From contig NZ_BSFD01000002.1 of NCBI RefSeq assembly GCF_027922165.1, positions 752,234-816,233 on the forward strand: DNA of 64,000 nucleotides, read 5' to 3'. A program made the position numbers and the translations under genes. Positions 45,552-53,404 of the stretch are shown piece after piece. Positions within the stretch are counted from its first letter, which is position 1. Each line of letters begins with the position of its first letter. This stretch comes from Brevundimonas intermedia. GTDB taxonomy: Bacteria; Pseudomonadota; Alphaproteobacteria; Caulobacterales; Caulobacteraceae. Below the pieces are notes generated by a model. That model saw only the letters and a list, made by a program, of their open reading frames with translations, ran no database searches and was not told the origin of the DNA.

Positions 45552-47704
45552 GCCCCGGCCTCCACGACGTCGCCGTGCATCTGGGTGCGCCACAGCTGAG
45601 CGTAGCGACCGCCGGCGGCCATCAGACTGTCGTGCGTGCCCATCTCGGTGATGGCGCCGTTCTCCATGGTGATGATCCGGTCGGCCATGCGGATCGCCGA
45701 CAGCCGGTGGGCGATGATCATCACCGTGCGGCCCTTGGCTATGGCGCGCATGTTTCGGTGGATGATGGCCTCAGATTCGGCGTCCAGGGCGGAGGTCGCC
45801 TCGTCCAGGATCAGGATGCGGGGATTGGTGACCAGGGCGCGGGCGATGGCGACCCGCTGGCGCTGACCGCCGGACAGGTTGGAGCCGCGCTCCTCGATCT
45901 GGGTGTCATAGGCCTCGGGCAGTTCGAGGATGAACTCATGAGCGCCGGCCAGGGTGGCGGCGGCGATCACCCGCTCGGTCGCCATGCCGGGGTCGGCCAG
46001 GGCGATGTTGTCGCGGACCGAGCGGTTGAACAGCAGGTTCTCTTGCAGCACCACCCCGACCTGACGCCGCAGCCAGGCCGGATCGACCAGGGACAGATCC
46101 GTGCCGTCCACCATGACCCGCCCGCTCTCGGGCACATAGAGGCGCTGGACCAGCTTGGTCAGGGTCGACTTACCCGAACCGGACGGGCCGACGATGCCGA
46201 GCACCTCGCCCGGCTTCACATCCAGCGACACGCGCCGCAGCACCTCGCGTCCGCCCGGACGATAGCGGAAGGTGACGTCGTCGAAGGCCACCGCCCCCTT
46301 CACCGGCGGCAGGGCGGCGCGCGAGGCGGAGAACTGGGATTCCGTCGGGGCGTTCAGCACGTCGCCCAGACGATCCACGCCGACGCGGGCCTCCTGGAAC
46401 TGCTGCCACAGGCCCGCCAGGCGCAGCACCGGTTCGGCGACCCGTCCGGCCAGCATGTTGAACGCCACCAGTTCGCCGACGGACAGGTTGCCGCCTATGA
46501 CCAGGCGCGCCCCGACATAAAGAATCAGGGCGGTGGAGACCTTGTTGACCAGCTGGATGGCCTGACCGCCCCAGATGTTCAGCTGGGCGGCCTTGAAGCC
46601 GGCCTTGACGTAGGCGGCCAGCAGCTTCTCCCAGCGGCTCTGCATCTGCGGTTCGACCGCCGCAGCCTTCAGGGTCTGAACGCCGGTGACGCTCTCGACC
46701 AGAAAGGCCTGGCTCTCGGCGCCGCGCTGGAACCGCTCCTCGATCCGGCGACGCAGCGGCGGCGTGATGACGAAACAGATGATGGCGTAGAGGACGATGG
46801 TCCCCACCACGATCGCCAGCAGGAAGGGCGAATAGAACCACATCACCACCAGGAAGATGACGGTGAACAGCAGGTCCACGAACAGGGTCACGGACGAGGA
46901 GGTCAGGAACTCCCGGATCGTCTCCAACTCACGCACCCGGGCGATGGTGTCGCCGACCCGCCTGGATTCGAAATAGGCCAGCGGCAGGTTGAGCAGGTGG
47001 CGATAGAGCTTGGCGCCCAGCTCGACATCGACCCGGCTGGTGGTGTGTGAAAACACATAGGCGCGCAGTCCGCCCAGGAAGCTCTCGAACACCACGACCG
47101 TGATCAGGCCGATGGCCAGGACATCCAGCGTGGTCAGCCCCTGGTGGACCAGCACCTTGTCGATGACGACCTGGAAGATCATCGGCGTGGCCAGGGCGAA
47201 TAACTGCAACGCCAGCGAGGCCGCCAGCACGTCGCCCAGCATCCAGCGATATTTGACCAGGGCCGGAATGAACCAGGTCACGTCGAACTTGGCCGACGCC
47301 GCGCCGGCGACGCGCGTCGTGATGAAGACGGCCCTGCCGGACCACAGCTGCTGGAACGCTTCCAAGGTCAGGGCGGCCGGCGCCTCGGCCGGTCGCTGGA
47401 TCAGGACCTGTCCCTCTCGGAAGGCGCCGACGAGGAGATACAGACCCTGCCGATCTCGAACGATCGCCGGCAGGGGCGAATTCTCAAGGGCCGCCACATC
47501 CAAGGTGGCGGTCTTGGCCTTGGCCCCGACGCGTTTGGCAAGACGGACGAGATCGGCGTCATCGGCCGGCGCGGCGTGCCCGAGGTCATGCCGCAGCTGG
47601 CTCTGATCCGCCGGAATCTGGTGGAACCCGAGCAACAGGGTCAGGCAGGACAGACCCGTATCCTGCGCGACCGGCGCTTCAGCCCCCAACTCACCCAACG
47701 CCAC
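45548..47704 (-). CDS. HlyB-type ABC exporter with degenerate C39 domain
   Basis: 718 residues. N-terminal C39-like domain (about 10-130): the segment DTGLSCLTLL has Thr where active C39 peptidases have the catalytic Cys (DCG), as expected of a chaperone-like domain of RTX exporters. Membrane domain (about 155-440), then the ATPase with Walker A GPSGSGKST, signature LSGGQRQR, Walker B ILILDEATSALD and H-loop IIAHRLSA. The start is GTG at 47704. It would energise secretion of the RTX protein. Confidence 0.93.
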   Translation of the reverse strand: MALGELGAEAPVAQDTGLSCLTLLLGFHQIPADQSQLRHDLGHAAPADDADLVRLAKRVGAKAKTATLDVAALENSPLPAIVRDRQGLYLLVGAFREGQVLIQRPAEAPAALTLEAFQQLWSGRAVFITTRVAGAASAKFDVTWFIPALVKYRWMLGDVLAASLALQLFALATPMIFQVVIDKVLVHQGLTTLDVLAIGLITVVVFESFLGGLRAYVFSHTTSRVDVELGAKLYRHLLNLPLAYFESRRVGDTIARVRELETIREFLTSSSVTLFVDLLFTVIFLVVMWFYSPFLLAIVVGTIVLYAIICFVITPPLRRRIEERFQRGAESQAFLVESVTGVQTLKAAAVEPQMQSRWEKLLAAYVKAGFKAAQLNIWGGQAIQLVNKVSTALILYVGARLVIGGNLSVGELVAFNMLAGRVAEPVLRLAGLWQQFQEARVGVDRLGDVLNAPTESQFSASRAALPPVKGAVAFDDVTFRYRPGGREVLRRVSLDVKPGEVLGIVGPSGSGKSTLTKLVQRLYVPESGRVMVDGTDLSLVDPAWLRRQVGVVLQENLLFNRSVRDNIALADPGMATERVIAAATLAGAHEFILELPEAYDTQIEERGSNLSGGQRQRVAIARALVTNPRILILDEATSALDAESEAIIHRNMRAIAKGRTVMIIAHRLSAIRMADRIITMENGAITEMGTHDSLMAAGGRYAQLWRTQMHGDVVEAGA

Positions 47705-47767
47705 TCAAAGCCCCCGCTTCACTCGCGCGAGAGGTGTATTGCGGCCATGAAACAAACGAAAGCGAAT

Positions 47768-48100
47768 TTATCGCGACGTGGCGTGCGCCTTTTGTCGATC
47801 CGCGATGCGCATGAACACCAGAGCCAGAACCATCAGGCCAAAGCTCAAGATGGATGGCGCCACCTCGGCCTGGCCCGACCACCCTTGGCTCACGATTAGG
47901 CCGTAGCTGCCGCCGAAACCGCAAAGAAGCGACGCTCGCCGCCATCGACCTTCGCGATGAAACGGGGGAGGCGCGAAGTCGTCAGCCAGGACGTCGTTCA
48001 ACAATGCCCGTGCCTGTTCGCGCACATCGACAAGATCCGGCCTAACCGGCCTCTCTTTTGTTTTAAAAGGCAGGCGAATGAGGTTGTCGTCCTTCATCAT
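47768..48100 (-). CDS. Small membrane protein between the XRE and hlyB genes
   Basis: 110 residues: a hydrophilic N-terminal half (DVREQARALLNDVLADDF) and two hydrophobic helices (ASLLCGFGGSYGLIVSQG; SILSFGLMVLALVFM). ATG 48100 shares its A with the XRE stop codon (TGATG), so the two are translationally coupled. Sixty-three bases separate it from hlyB. No family recognised; the coupling suggests a membrane partner for the regulator, perhaps anti-repressor-like. Confidence 0.6.
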   Translation of the reverse strand: MMKDDNLIRLPFKTKERPVRPDLVDVREQARALLNDVLADDFAPPPFHREGRWRRASLLCGFGGSYGLIVSQGWSGQAEVAPSILSFGLMVLALVFMRIADRQKAHATSR

Positions 48101-48534
48101 CAAGCGGCCAGCCCCAGCGCTTGATTGACGAACTCGTCGTCAGACCCGCCCTGCGCGGCGAAGTGTCGATAGATCAGCAGGATCAAATCCGCCTTCTTGG
48201 TTGGCGTCAGCGTCTTGCGGGACTTGGCGAGCTTCGCCTCCACCTCTTCGATTGCGATCCTCATCAGGGCTAGATCCAGCCCGTTACGCCGGAACTCCGG
48301 GGCCTCTTCTTGGCCGTCCAGGACCCAGACGGGATCGGCATCGAACAGGCGATGAAGATCACGAACAGAGGATGCGGCGATCTCTCGCTCACCCCGCTCG
48401 TAGTTTTGATAGGTACGCGGCGCGACATTCAAAGCCTGAGCCATCTCGATCTGGGTCTTGCCCAGACGCGTGCGAAGGGACGCGAGGCGCTGACCGAGGC
48501 GCCGGTTGTCTAGGCGGGTTGCCAATGTCACCAT
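48100..48534 (-). CDS. XRE-family helix-turn-helix regulator
   Basis: About 144 residues. A Cro/cI-type HTH (about 13-65; LGKTQIEMAQALNVAPRTYQNYERGEREI) followed by a helical tail. ATG 48534 is preferred; an in-frame ATG at 48555 would extend the gene through the operator-like repeat. It leads the cluster that ends with the RTX system and diverges from a Ner-like gene. It is the likely local regulator of both directions; the target is inferred from position. Confidence 0.8.
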   Translation of the reverse strand: MVTLATRLDNRRLGQRLASLRTRLGKTQIEMAQALNVAPRTYQNYERGEREIAASSVRDLHRLFDADPVWVLDGQEEAPEFRRNGLDLALMRIAIEEVEAKLAKSRKTLTPTKKADLILLIYRHFAAQGGSDDEFVNQALGLAA

Positions 48535-48536
48535 TC

Positions 48537-48563
48537 TTGCTAACCTGAGACTCATTATTGCTA
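48537..48563. promoter_or_regulatory. Two TTGCTA repeats 21 bp apart in the XRE/Ner gap
   Basis: TTGCTA occurs at 48537-48542 and 48558-48563, a 21-bp period, i.e. two helical turns. The 44-base gap between the divergent XRE and Ner-like starts is where a shared operator would lie. The binding protein is unknown. Confidence 0.45.
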
Positions 48564-48578
48564 GTTCCGGATATAGCC

Positions 48579-48815
48579 ATGATGATCGCCGAACGGCAAC
48601 ACCAACGTATCAAGGGGGCGCTGAAACTGCGGGGATCCTCGCTCTCTGCGGTCGCACGATCGCTGGACGTGGCTCCGACGACCGTGACGATCGTCAGCAA
48701 GGGCATTCGGCGCTCTCGACCTATCGAGGCTGCGATCGCCAGCGCGCTCGGCATGACGCCGGATGCACTTTGGCCGGATCGCTACAACGATTCCAAATCC
48801 GTGGAGGTGCGATGA
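48579..48815 (+). CDS. Ner/Nlp-like phage-type DNA-binding protein
   Basis: 78 residues with the Mu Ner / Nlp winged HTH pattern: HQRIKGALKLRGSSLSAVAR, then VAPTTVTIVSKGIRRS and IASALGMTPDALWPDRY. Ner acts as an early-gene repressor in Mu-like phages; chromosomal homologues regulate various genes. ATG 48579 is preferred to a TTG at 48558. No phage structural genes accompany it, so it is either a relic or recruited to control the neighbouring cluster. Confidence 0.82.
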   Translation: MMIAERQHQRIKGALKLRGSSLSAVARSLDVAPTTVTIVSKGIRRSRPIEAAIASALGMTPDALWPDRYNDSKSVEVR

Positions 48816-48847
48816 TCTGATCCGCAGAAACCATGCATCCAAGGAAA

Positions 48848-48878
48848 AGGGGCCCGCGTCGCCAAACGCAGAGCCCCT
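48848..48878. terminator. Hairpin downstream of the Ner-like gene
   Basis: Outer stem 48848-48853 with 48873-48878 and inner stem 48856-48859 with 48866-48869. It lies about 32 bases past the Ner-like stop. The T-rich side (CCCCTTTTCC) is on the minus strand, so direction is uncertain. The stretch 48879-49044 holds no supported gene. Confidence 0.45.
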
Positions 48879-49044
48879 GAGATCAATGTCGTTTCTACCC
48901 GACCACTGATCTTCCCTTCGGACAGGCAAAAAGTCAACGCGCTCCTAGAGGCGCGCGATGAATCACGCCTGCGTCGGGCTCCGGCCGATGCCTTCGAACT
49001 CCATACCGCCGCAGTCGCGGCCATACGCATCCAAGGCCTTTCAA

Positions 49045-50589
49045 ATGATTGATCTCGTGCGCGACCTGTCGCGCCTCATCCTCACGACCGAGTTCGGCAA
49101 CCGCCAGATCTCCCGCATTCTCAAATGCGCACCCAACACAGTTCGCCGTTATCGACACCGGCTCGAAGAACTCCAGATGTCGTGGGACCAAGTCCAAATC
49201 ATTAGTGACGCGGCGCTTTTGTCCCTGATCAACGACGGCCGGACAGGCCTCGCCAAGCCGTTCGTGATTCCGGATTGGTCTTTGGTTGAGCGAGAGCTCC
49301 GCCGTCCCGGCGTCACCGTCACACTGCTGTTTCAGGAATACCGTTCGACCTTGCCGCCGGAGGGGCAAGTCATGCTGTCCGAACGCGAGTTCGGGCGTCG
49401 CCTTCACGCGTTTCGAAACACCCTCTCCGCCTCCATGCGACAGGCCCACAAGGCGGGGGAGAAGCTCTTTGTGGACTTCAGCGGAAAGAGGATCGGCTAC
49501 CGAACCGATGAGGGACGGAAAGTCCTCTGCGAAGTCTTCGTCGCCACACTGGGCGCCTCCGGCTACACCTATGTCGAAGCCGTGCGCAGTCAGACCCTGC
49601 CGGATTGGACCATGGCCCATGTCCGAGCGCTGGAGTTCTTCGGCGGCGCCCCGAAGATTTTCGTTCCCGACTGCCTGAAGTCCGGAGTCACGAGTTGGCG
49701 GCGGGGCGAGGTCGAGATCAATCCGACCTATGCCGAGGTGGCGGCGCATTACGGCGCCGTCGTCATTCCGGCACGACCGCGCAAACCCAAGGATAAAGCC
49801 CAGGTCGAACGCGCCGTTCTACTGGCTCAACGCTGGATTCTGGCGGCGCTGCGCAATCGCACCTTCTATTCGGTGGACGAGGTGAACGCCGCCATTCGAC
49901 CGTTGCTTCAGGCCTACAATGATCGCCGCTTCACGCGTCGTAAGGATCAGAGCCGGCGTCTGCTGTTCGACAGCGTCGAACGTGCGGAACTGCGCTCCCT
50001 GCCTCTAAATCGGTTTGAGTTCGGCGCTTGGTCGAGCATGAAGACGCCGCGCGACTACCATGTCCTGGCCGATGGCCGGGCCTATTCCGTCCCTCACACT
50101 CTGATCGGGAAGTCCGTCAGAATCAGGCTCGGCGACCGGCTGGTTCGGATCTATCATCAGGGGCAGGAGGTCGCTGTTCATCCCCGCCGGACAGAAGGTT
50201 ACGAGCCCACGACCCTGGCGACCCATCGTCCTCCCAACCATCGCGCCTGGGCGGAGCGTGATCCCGACGACGCCATTGTCTGGGCGACCGGCGTCGGACC
50301 GGGCGTAAAATCCATGGTCGAATCCTATCTCGAAGAGAACGCTAATCCCCTGATCCGGCAGCAGAAGCTGGGCGCGCTCAGAGCCCTTGCGCGTGAACAT
50401 GGGCCTGAGCGGCTGGACAAGGCTTGCCGACGCGGGCTGCTGATCGGGGCACGGGCCGTCAGTTCGATCCGATCCATGCTCAAGACCCATATGGAGGACG
50501 CACCGATACATGAAGCCCCGCCGCAGCCCTCTGCCGTCAGTCCACATCGGAATGTGCGCGGCGCCGTCTATTTCGGCGGTGAAGCATGA
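49045..50589 (+). CDS. istA: IS21-family transposase IstA
   Basis: 514 residues, normal for IstA. N-terminal HTH (FGNRQISRILKCAPNTVRRY), then an rve-type DDE integrase core: KLFVDFSGKRIGY holds the first Asp, FVPDCLKSGVTSWRR the second, and KPKDKAQVERAV the Glu region. The C-terminal beta-domain follows (YSVPHTLIGKSVRIRLGDRL). ATG 49045 follows AAGG at eight bases; a longer frame from 48958 exists. Confidence 0.93.
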   Translation: MIDLVRDLSRLILTTEFGNRQISRILKCAPNTVRRYRHRLEELQMSWDQVQIISDAALLSLINDGRTGLAKPFVIPDWSLVERELRRPGVTVTLLFQEYRSTLPPEGQVMLSEREFGRRLHAFRNTLSASMRQAHKAGEKLFVDFSGKRIGYRTDEGRKVLCEVFVATLGASGYTYVEAVRSQTLPDWTMAHVRALEFFGGAPKIFVPDCLKSGVTSWRRGEVEINPTYAEVAAHYGAVVIPARPRKPKDKAQVERAVLLAQRWILAALRNRTFYSVDEVNAAIRPLLQAYNDRRFTRRKDQSRRLLFDSVERAELRSLPLNRFEFGAWSSMKTPRDYHVLADGRAYSVPHTLIGKSVRIRLGDRLVRIYHQGQEVAVHPRRTEGYEPTTLATHRPPNHRAWAERDPDDAIVWATGVGPGVKSMVESYLEENANPLIRQQKLGALRALAREHGPERLDKACRRGLLIGARAVSSIRSMLKTHMEDAPIHEAPPQPSAVSPHRNVRGAVYFGGEA

Positions 50590-51317
50590 CCAGCCAGAAC
50601 ACCGACCGCCTGCACCAACTGGGTCTGAGCGGCATGGCCACCGCCTTGGACCGGCAGCGTGGGCTTCCCGCCTTCATGGGCTTGGGGTTCGACGAGCGTC
50701 TGGCGACTTTGATCGACGCCGAAAGCTCAGCCCGCGAGGATCGTCGCCTAAAACGCATCCTCAAACTGGCGAAACTCAAGACCCAGGCCATGCCGGAGGA
50801 CATCGACTTCCGCAACGGTCGGGGTCTGGACCGTGCAATGGTGGCGGACCTATTGACCTGCGACTGGATCGAGCGCGGTCGCAACGGCATCATCACCGGT
50901 CCCTGCGGCGCCGGAAAGACCTGGCTCACTTGCGCCCTCGGGATGCAGGCGGCGCGTAATGGCTTCCCGGTCCTCTACCATCGCGTCAGTCTGTTGCTCG
51001 AAGCCATGGCGTTGGCGCATCAGGACGGGTCGATCTCCAAACTCCGCGCGACCTTGGCCAAGGCCAGATTGCTCATCCTGGACGACTTCGGGCTGGCCCG
51101 GTTCTCACCCCGAGGCAAGCAGGATCTCCTCGAGATCCTCGACGCCCGTGTCGGCGCCCAGTCCACCATCATCGCCGGCCAACTGCCGTTCCAGGACTGG
51201 CATGATCACATCGACGAACCTGCCCTCGCCGACGCCATACTGGATCGTATCATGCACACCTCCTTCCGGCTGGAACTGACCGGGGAGAGCATGCGCCGGC
51301 TGAAGTCGGGCGACTGA
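50586..51317 (+). CDS. istB: IS21-family ATPase IstB
   Basis: 243 residues, AAA+ helper ATPase of IS21 transposition. Walker A GPCGAGKTW, Walker B LLILDDFGLA, and the N-terminal helical domain (LHQLGLSGMATALDRQ). Its ATG overlaps the istA stop (ATGA), coupling translation. Confidence 0.94.
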   Translation: MTSQNTDRLHQLGLSGMATALDRQRGLPAFMGLGFDERLATLIDAESSAREDRRLKRILKLAKLKTQAMPEDIDFRNGRGLDRAMVADLLTCDWIERGRNGIITGPCGAGKTWLTCALGMQAARNGFPVLYHRVSLLLEAMALAHQDGSISKLRATLAKARLLILDDFGLARFSPRGKQDLLEILDARVGAQSTIIAGQLPFQDWHDHIDEPALADAILDRIMHTSFRLELTGESMRRLKSGD

Positions 51318-51364
51318 ACAGTTGGGCCGGTCGAGCCGCGCTCACCGGCCCAATCTTCCATCAA

Positions 51365-51451
51365 AAGTGGGCATGGCTCTGGCACGGGGTGGTCATCTCG
51401 GCCGGCAGCCCCTGGGCAGCGATCTTGACGCCAGGTGGGCAAGTTCGTGGC
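51365..51451 (+). repeat. Imperfect 19-bp direct repeats right of istB
   Basis: Positions 51365-51383 and 51433-51451 match at 13 of 19 bases, with the shared core GTGGGCA and ending TGGC, 68 bp apart. They may be right-end transposase binding repeats of the IS21 element. Confidence 0.4.
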
Positions 51452-51502
51452 TGACTACATTCCGCAGCCTGAGTAGGGGCTGAAGCGTCTCCGAGGACAG
51501 CC

Positions 51503-52148
51503 ATGACGTTCCGGTTTATCCGCCACCCTGCCGGCTTGGCTGCGGCCGTACTGTCGCTGCTGTCCGGAAGCAGCGCAGCCGCACAGTCGCGGCTGGATCC
51601 CAAATCGGCCTCGATGGCGTTCGACCACGCCGGGTCCTTATGCGAAGCGGACCAAGGCCGCGCGTGGGGCGTCAGCCTGTGTGGCCCGATGCTTGTCGCC
51701 GACCCCGCGACGCGAGATTTCATCGCCGATATGGACGGTGCGGACACGACGCTTGAACGGGACGGAGAGGTCTTCAAGGGACATCTTCCCGATAGCGTGC
51801 CCATCGCCAATACGGCCGTGCGTTGGAACTGTCGCGTCTGGACCATGTTGCTCTCTCCCCTGCCGCTATGCCCGCTTCCCCGAGGCGCAGGCCGCTGAGG
51901 ACGCCATGGAGCGGCACGAGGGGCTCGCCGAATACACCGGACGGATTCTGTCGCGTGACGACGAGATGATCCGCCATCTGACGGCTCTTCTGTCAGCCGA
52001 CTGGTCGAGGCTGTCCGTCGAACACACCCGCGCGGTTCACACAGAAGACGGCTTTAAAGGCAGGGGGTGGACGCTTAAGCTTACGCCCGGCTGGGCGCTG
52101 ACGCCGGGGCCGCGTGGTGGCGACTGGACCATTGAGCGACGACCTTGA
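51503..52148 (+). pseudogene. Disrupted exported protein gene, internal deletion with frameshift
   Basis: Frame 1 (51503 on) gives a signal peptide (LAAAVLSLLSGSSAAAQ) and AGSLCEADQGRAWGVSLCGP, running to VWTMLLSPLP. From about 51855 the coherent protein continues in another frame: RYARFPEAQAAEDAMERHEG, then LAEYTGRILSRDDEM and on to DWTIERRP* at 52148. The first frame carries on only as short nonsense. The two halves look like the ends of one secreted protein whose middle, probably including a metallopeptidase-like centre, is missing. The break lies near 51853-51868. Family name not recalled with certainty. The IS21 element is 190 bases upstream. Confidence 0.7.
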
Positions 52149-52400
52149 GATCGACGGCCCGGTCTGAAATCTACAGATCGAGGTCAAGCTCCGGGCAGGC
52201 CCTCAGGAACGCAGGAAACGCGTGGGCGAAGGCCGTGGGGCAGGCGACGCGCGCTCAACATCGCGCCTGGATCGAGTTTTCGTCCGCGACCCTGTGCATT
52301 CGGAACGCGCAGCGGAATGAAATCCTGAAATGCTCGCCCCGCCAATCCGCGGGGAGGACGGACTCAAGCCGCCGAGCGTCCATGAAGGCCCTCCGCCTGA

Positions 52401-53309
52401 TTATCGCGGAACGCGAATCTGCAGTTCGCCGCGCGGAAAATCGAGCGCATAAGCCTCTAGGCCATTCAGCAAATCGGCGCCGAGGATCAAATTCGGGCCG
52501 CCGTCAGCGCCCGCCTCGGCCGTCTCGTCTGCGGCGAAAATCAAGGGCACGTCGCGGAAGTTGACCGGGCCCAGTTTGATGCGGCCAACAGTCCCTCTCA
52601 GAACAGTCGTTCCGTGCTGAGTCGCACCGCGAATCTGTCCGGCCGGCGTGAGACGCGGATCGGTTTGCGCCCACCCCAAGGCGCTAAGAGCTCCTCCAGA
52701 AGCCACGGAGACGGCGGCGCCGGTATCGACCAGGGCCGTGAAGGCCACGCCGTCGATTTCAACCGGCACGGTCAGAAGTCCCTGATCATCCAGCCGTCCG
52801 GCTACGGCGGTAAAACCTTCTCGCGCGCCAGACGGTGCGATGCTTATGCGATTGGCGGACAGGTCGAACAAGACGCTGCTGTTGGAGAACATTTCCATGC
52901 CGATTATGCCGCGCGCCTCGGTGACGCTGGCATTGGGCAGGACAAGCATCCCGATGTCCTCGACCTCGAACAGAGCCGTTCTGAAGCGATCAACACCGTA
53001 CAGTCCGGCCTGCTGTCGTCCCGCGACACCGCCGAGATTCATCTCGCCAACCTTGGGGAGCGCCAGTTCGTCAACCAGAAGCGGCGTCACAAGACTGGTC
53101 TGAGCGGCGGTGTCGACCACCAGACGAAATGGCCCCTTGCCGTTGATCTCGGCGTCGATGGTGGGCCGACCGCGTGTGTCACGGGTCAAGACCGCACCCG
53201 CCTGTCCGGACGAGCGCGCCTCGCCGGCTGGGGGCTGTCGCTGCGGTTCGTCGGCCGCGAGCGGCGTGTCAGCCAAAGCCAGGCTGGCGATCAGGATCAG
53301 CAGGTGCAT
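52401..53309 (-). CDS. Exported retropepsin-like aspartic protease with two catalytic motifs
   Basis: 302 residues with a signal peptide (LLILIASLALADTPLAA). Two retropepsin halves: FRLVVDTAAQTSLVTPLL (about 62-79) and AFTALVDTGAAVSVASGG (about 188-205), each with the Asp-Thr motif, and hydrophobic-Gly flaps (ARGIIGMEMF; LILGADLLNG). A single chain with both halves resembles bacterial gag-asp_proteas/aspartyl_protease_2 proteins. The first motif has Ala in place of Gly (DTA), so activity of that half is uncertain. An orphan sensor kinase lies upstream on the same strand. Confidence 0.83.
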   Translation of the reverse strand: MHLLILIASLALADTPLAADEPQRQPPAGEARSSGQAGAVLTRDTRGRPTIDAEINGKGPFRLVVDTAAQTSLVTPLLVDELALPKVGEMNLGGVAGRQQAGLYGVDRFRTALFEVEDIGMLVLPNASVTEARGIIGMEMFSNSSVLFDLSANRISIAPSGAREGFTAVAGRLDDQGLLTVPVEIDGVAFTALVDTGAAVSVASGGALSALGWAQTDPRLTPAGQIRGATQHGTTVLRGTVGRIKLGPVNFRDVPLIFAADETAEAGADGGPNLILGADLLNGLEAYALDFPRGELQIRVPR

Positions 53310-53404
53310 GATGGGGCTCCGGGGCAGATGGAGCTTCTGTAGCGGGCCAAGCTGATCGGAAACTGGCGCCGTCCCAATTTCGGCCTAACGCAATGGGCTC
53401 GTCG

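Larger units (their letters stand above)
49045..51317 (+). mobile_element. IS21-family insertion sequence (coding part; termini not resolved)
   Basis: Contains the istA and istB genes overlapping by four bases, the diagnostic IS21 arrangement. Both frames are intact, so the element may be active. I could not establish the TG...CA terminal repeats or target duplication. Imperfect direct repeats on the right flank, listed separately, may be the multiple terminal repeats typical of this family, which would put the right end near 51455. The left end lies somewhere in 48816-49044. Confidence 0.85.

Noticed and set aside
48782..49030. Minus-strand 82-codon frame across the IS left flank
   Set aside because: No motif, overlaps the Ner-like gene end and possible IS end, and contains the hairpin.
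48898..51465. TGTCGTTT... (left) and TGTAGTCA... (right, reversed) as IS21 termini
   Set aside because: Similarity is patchy and I could not see a target duplication, so the ends are left open.
52145..52400. Plus-strand frame after the pseudogene resembling a lysozyme-inhibitor-like helix pattern
   Set aside because: Only a vague helical pattern, no ribosome site, and continues antisense into the protease gene.
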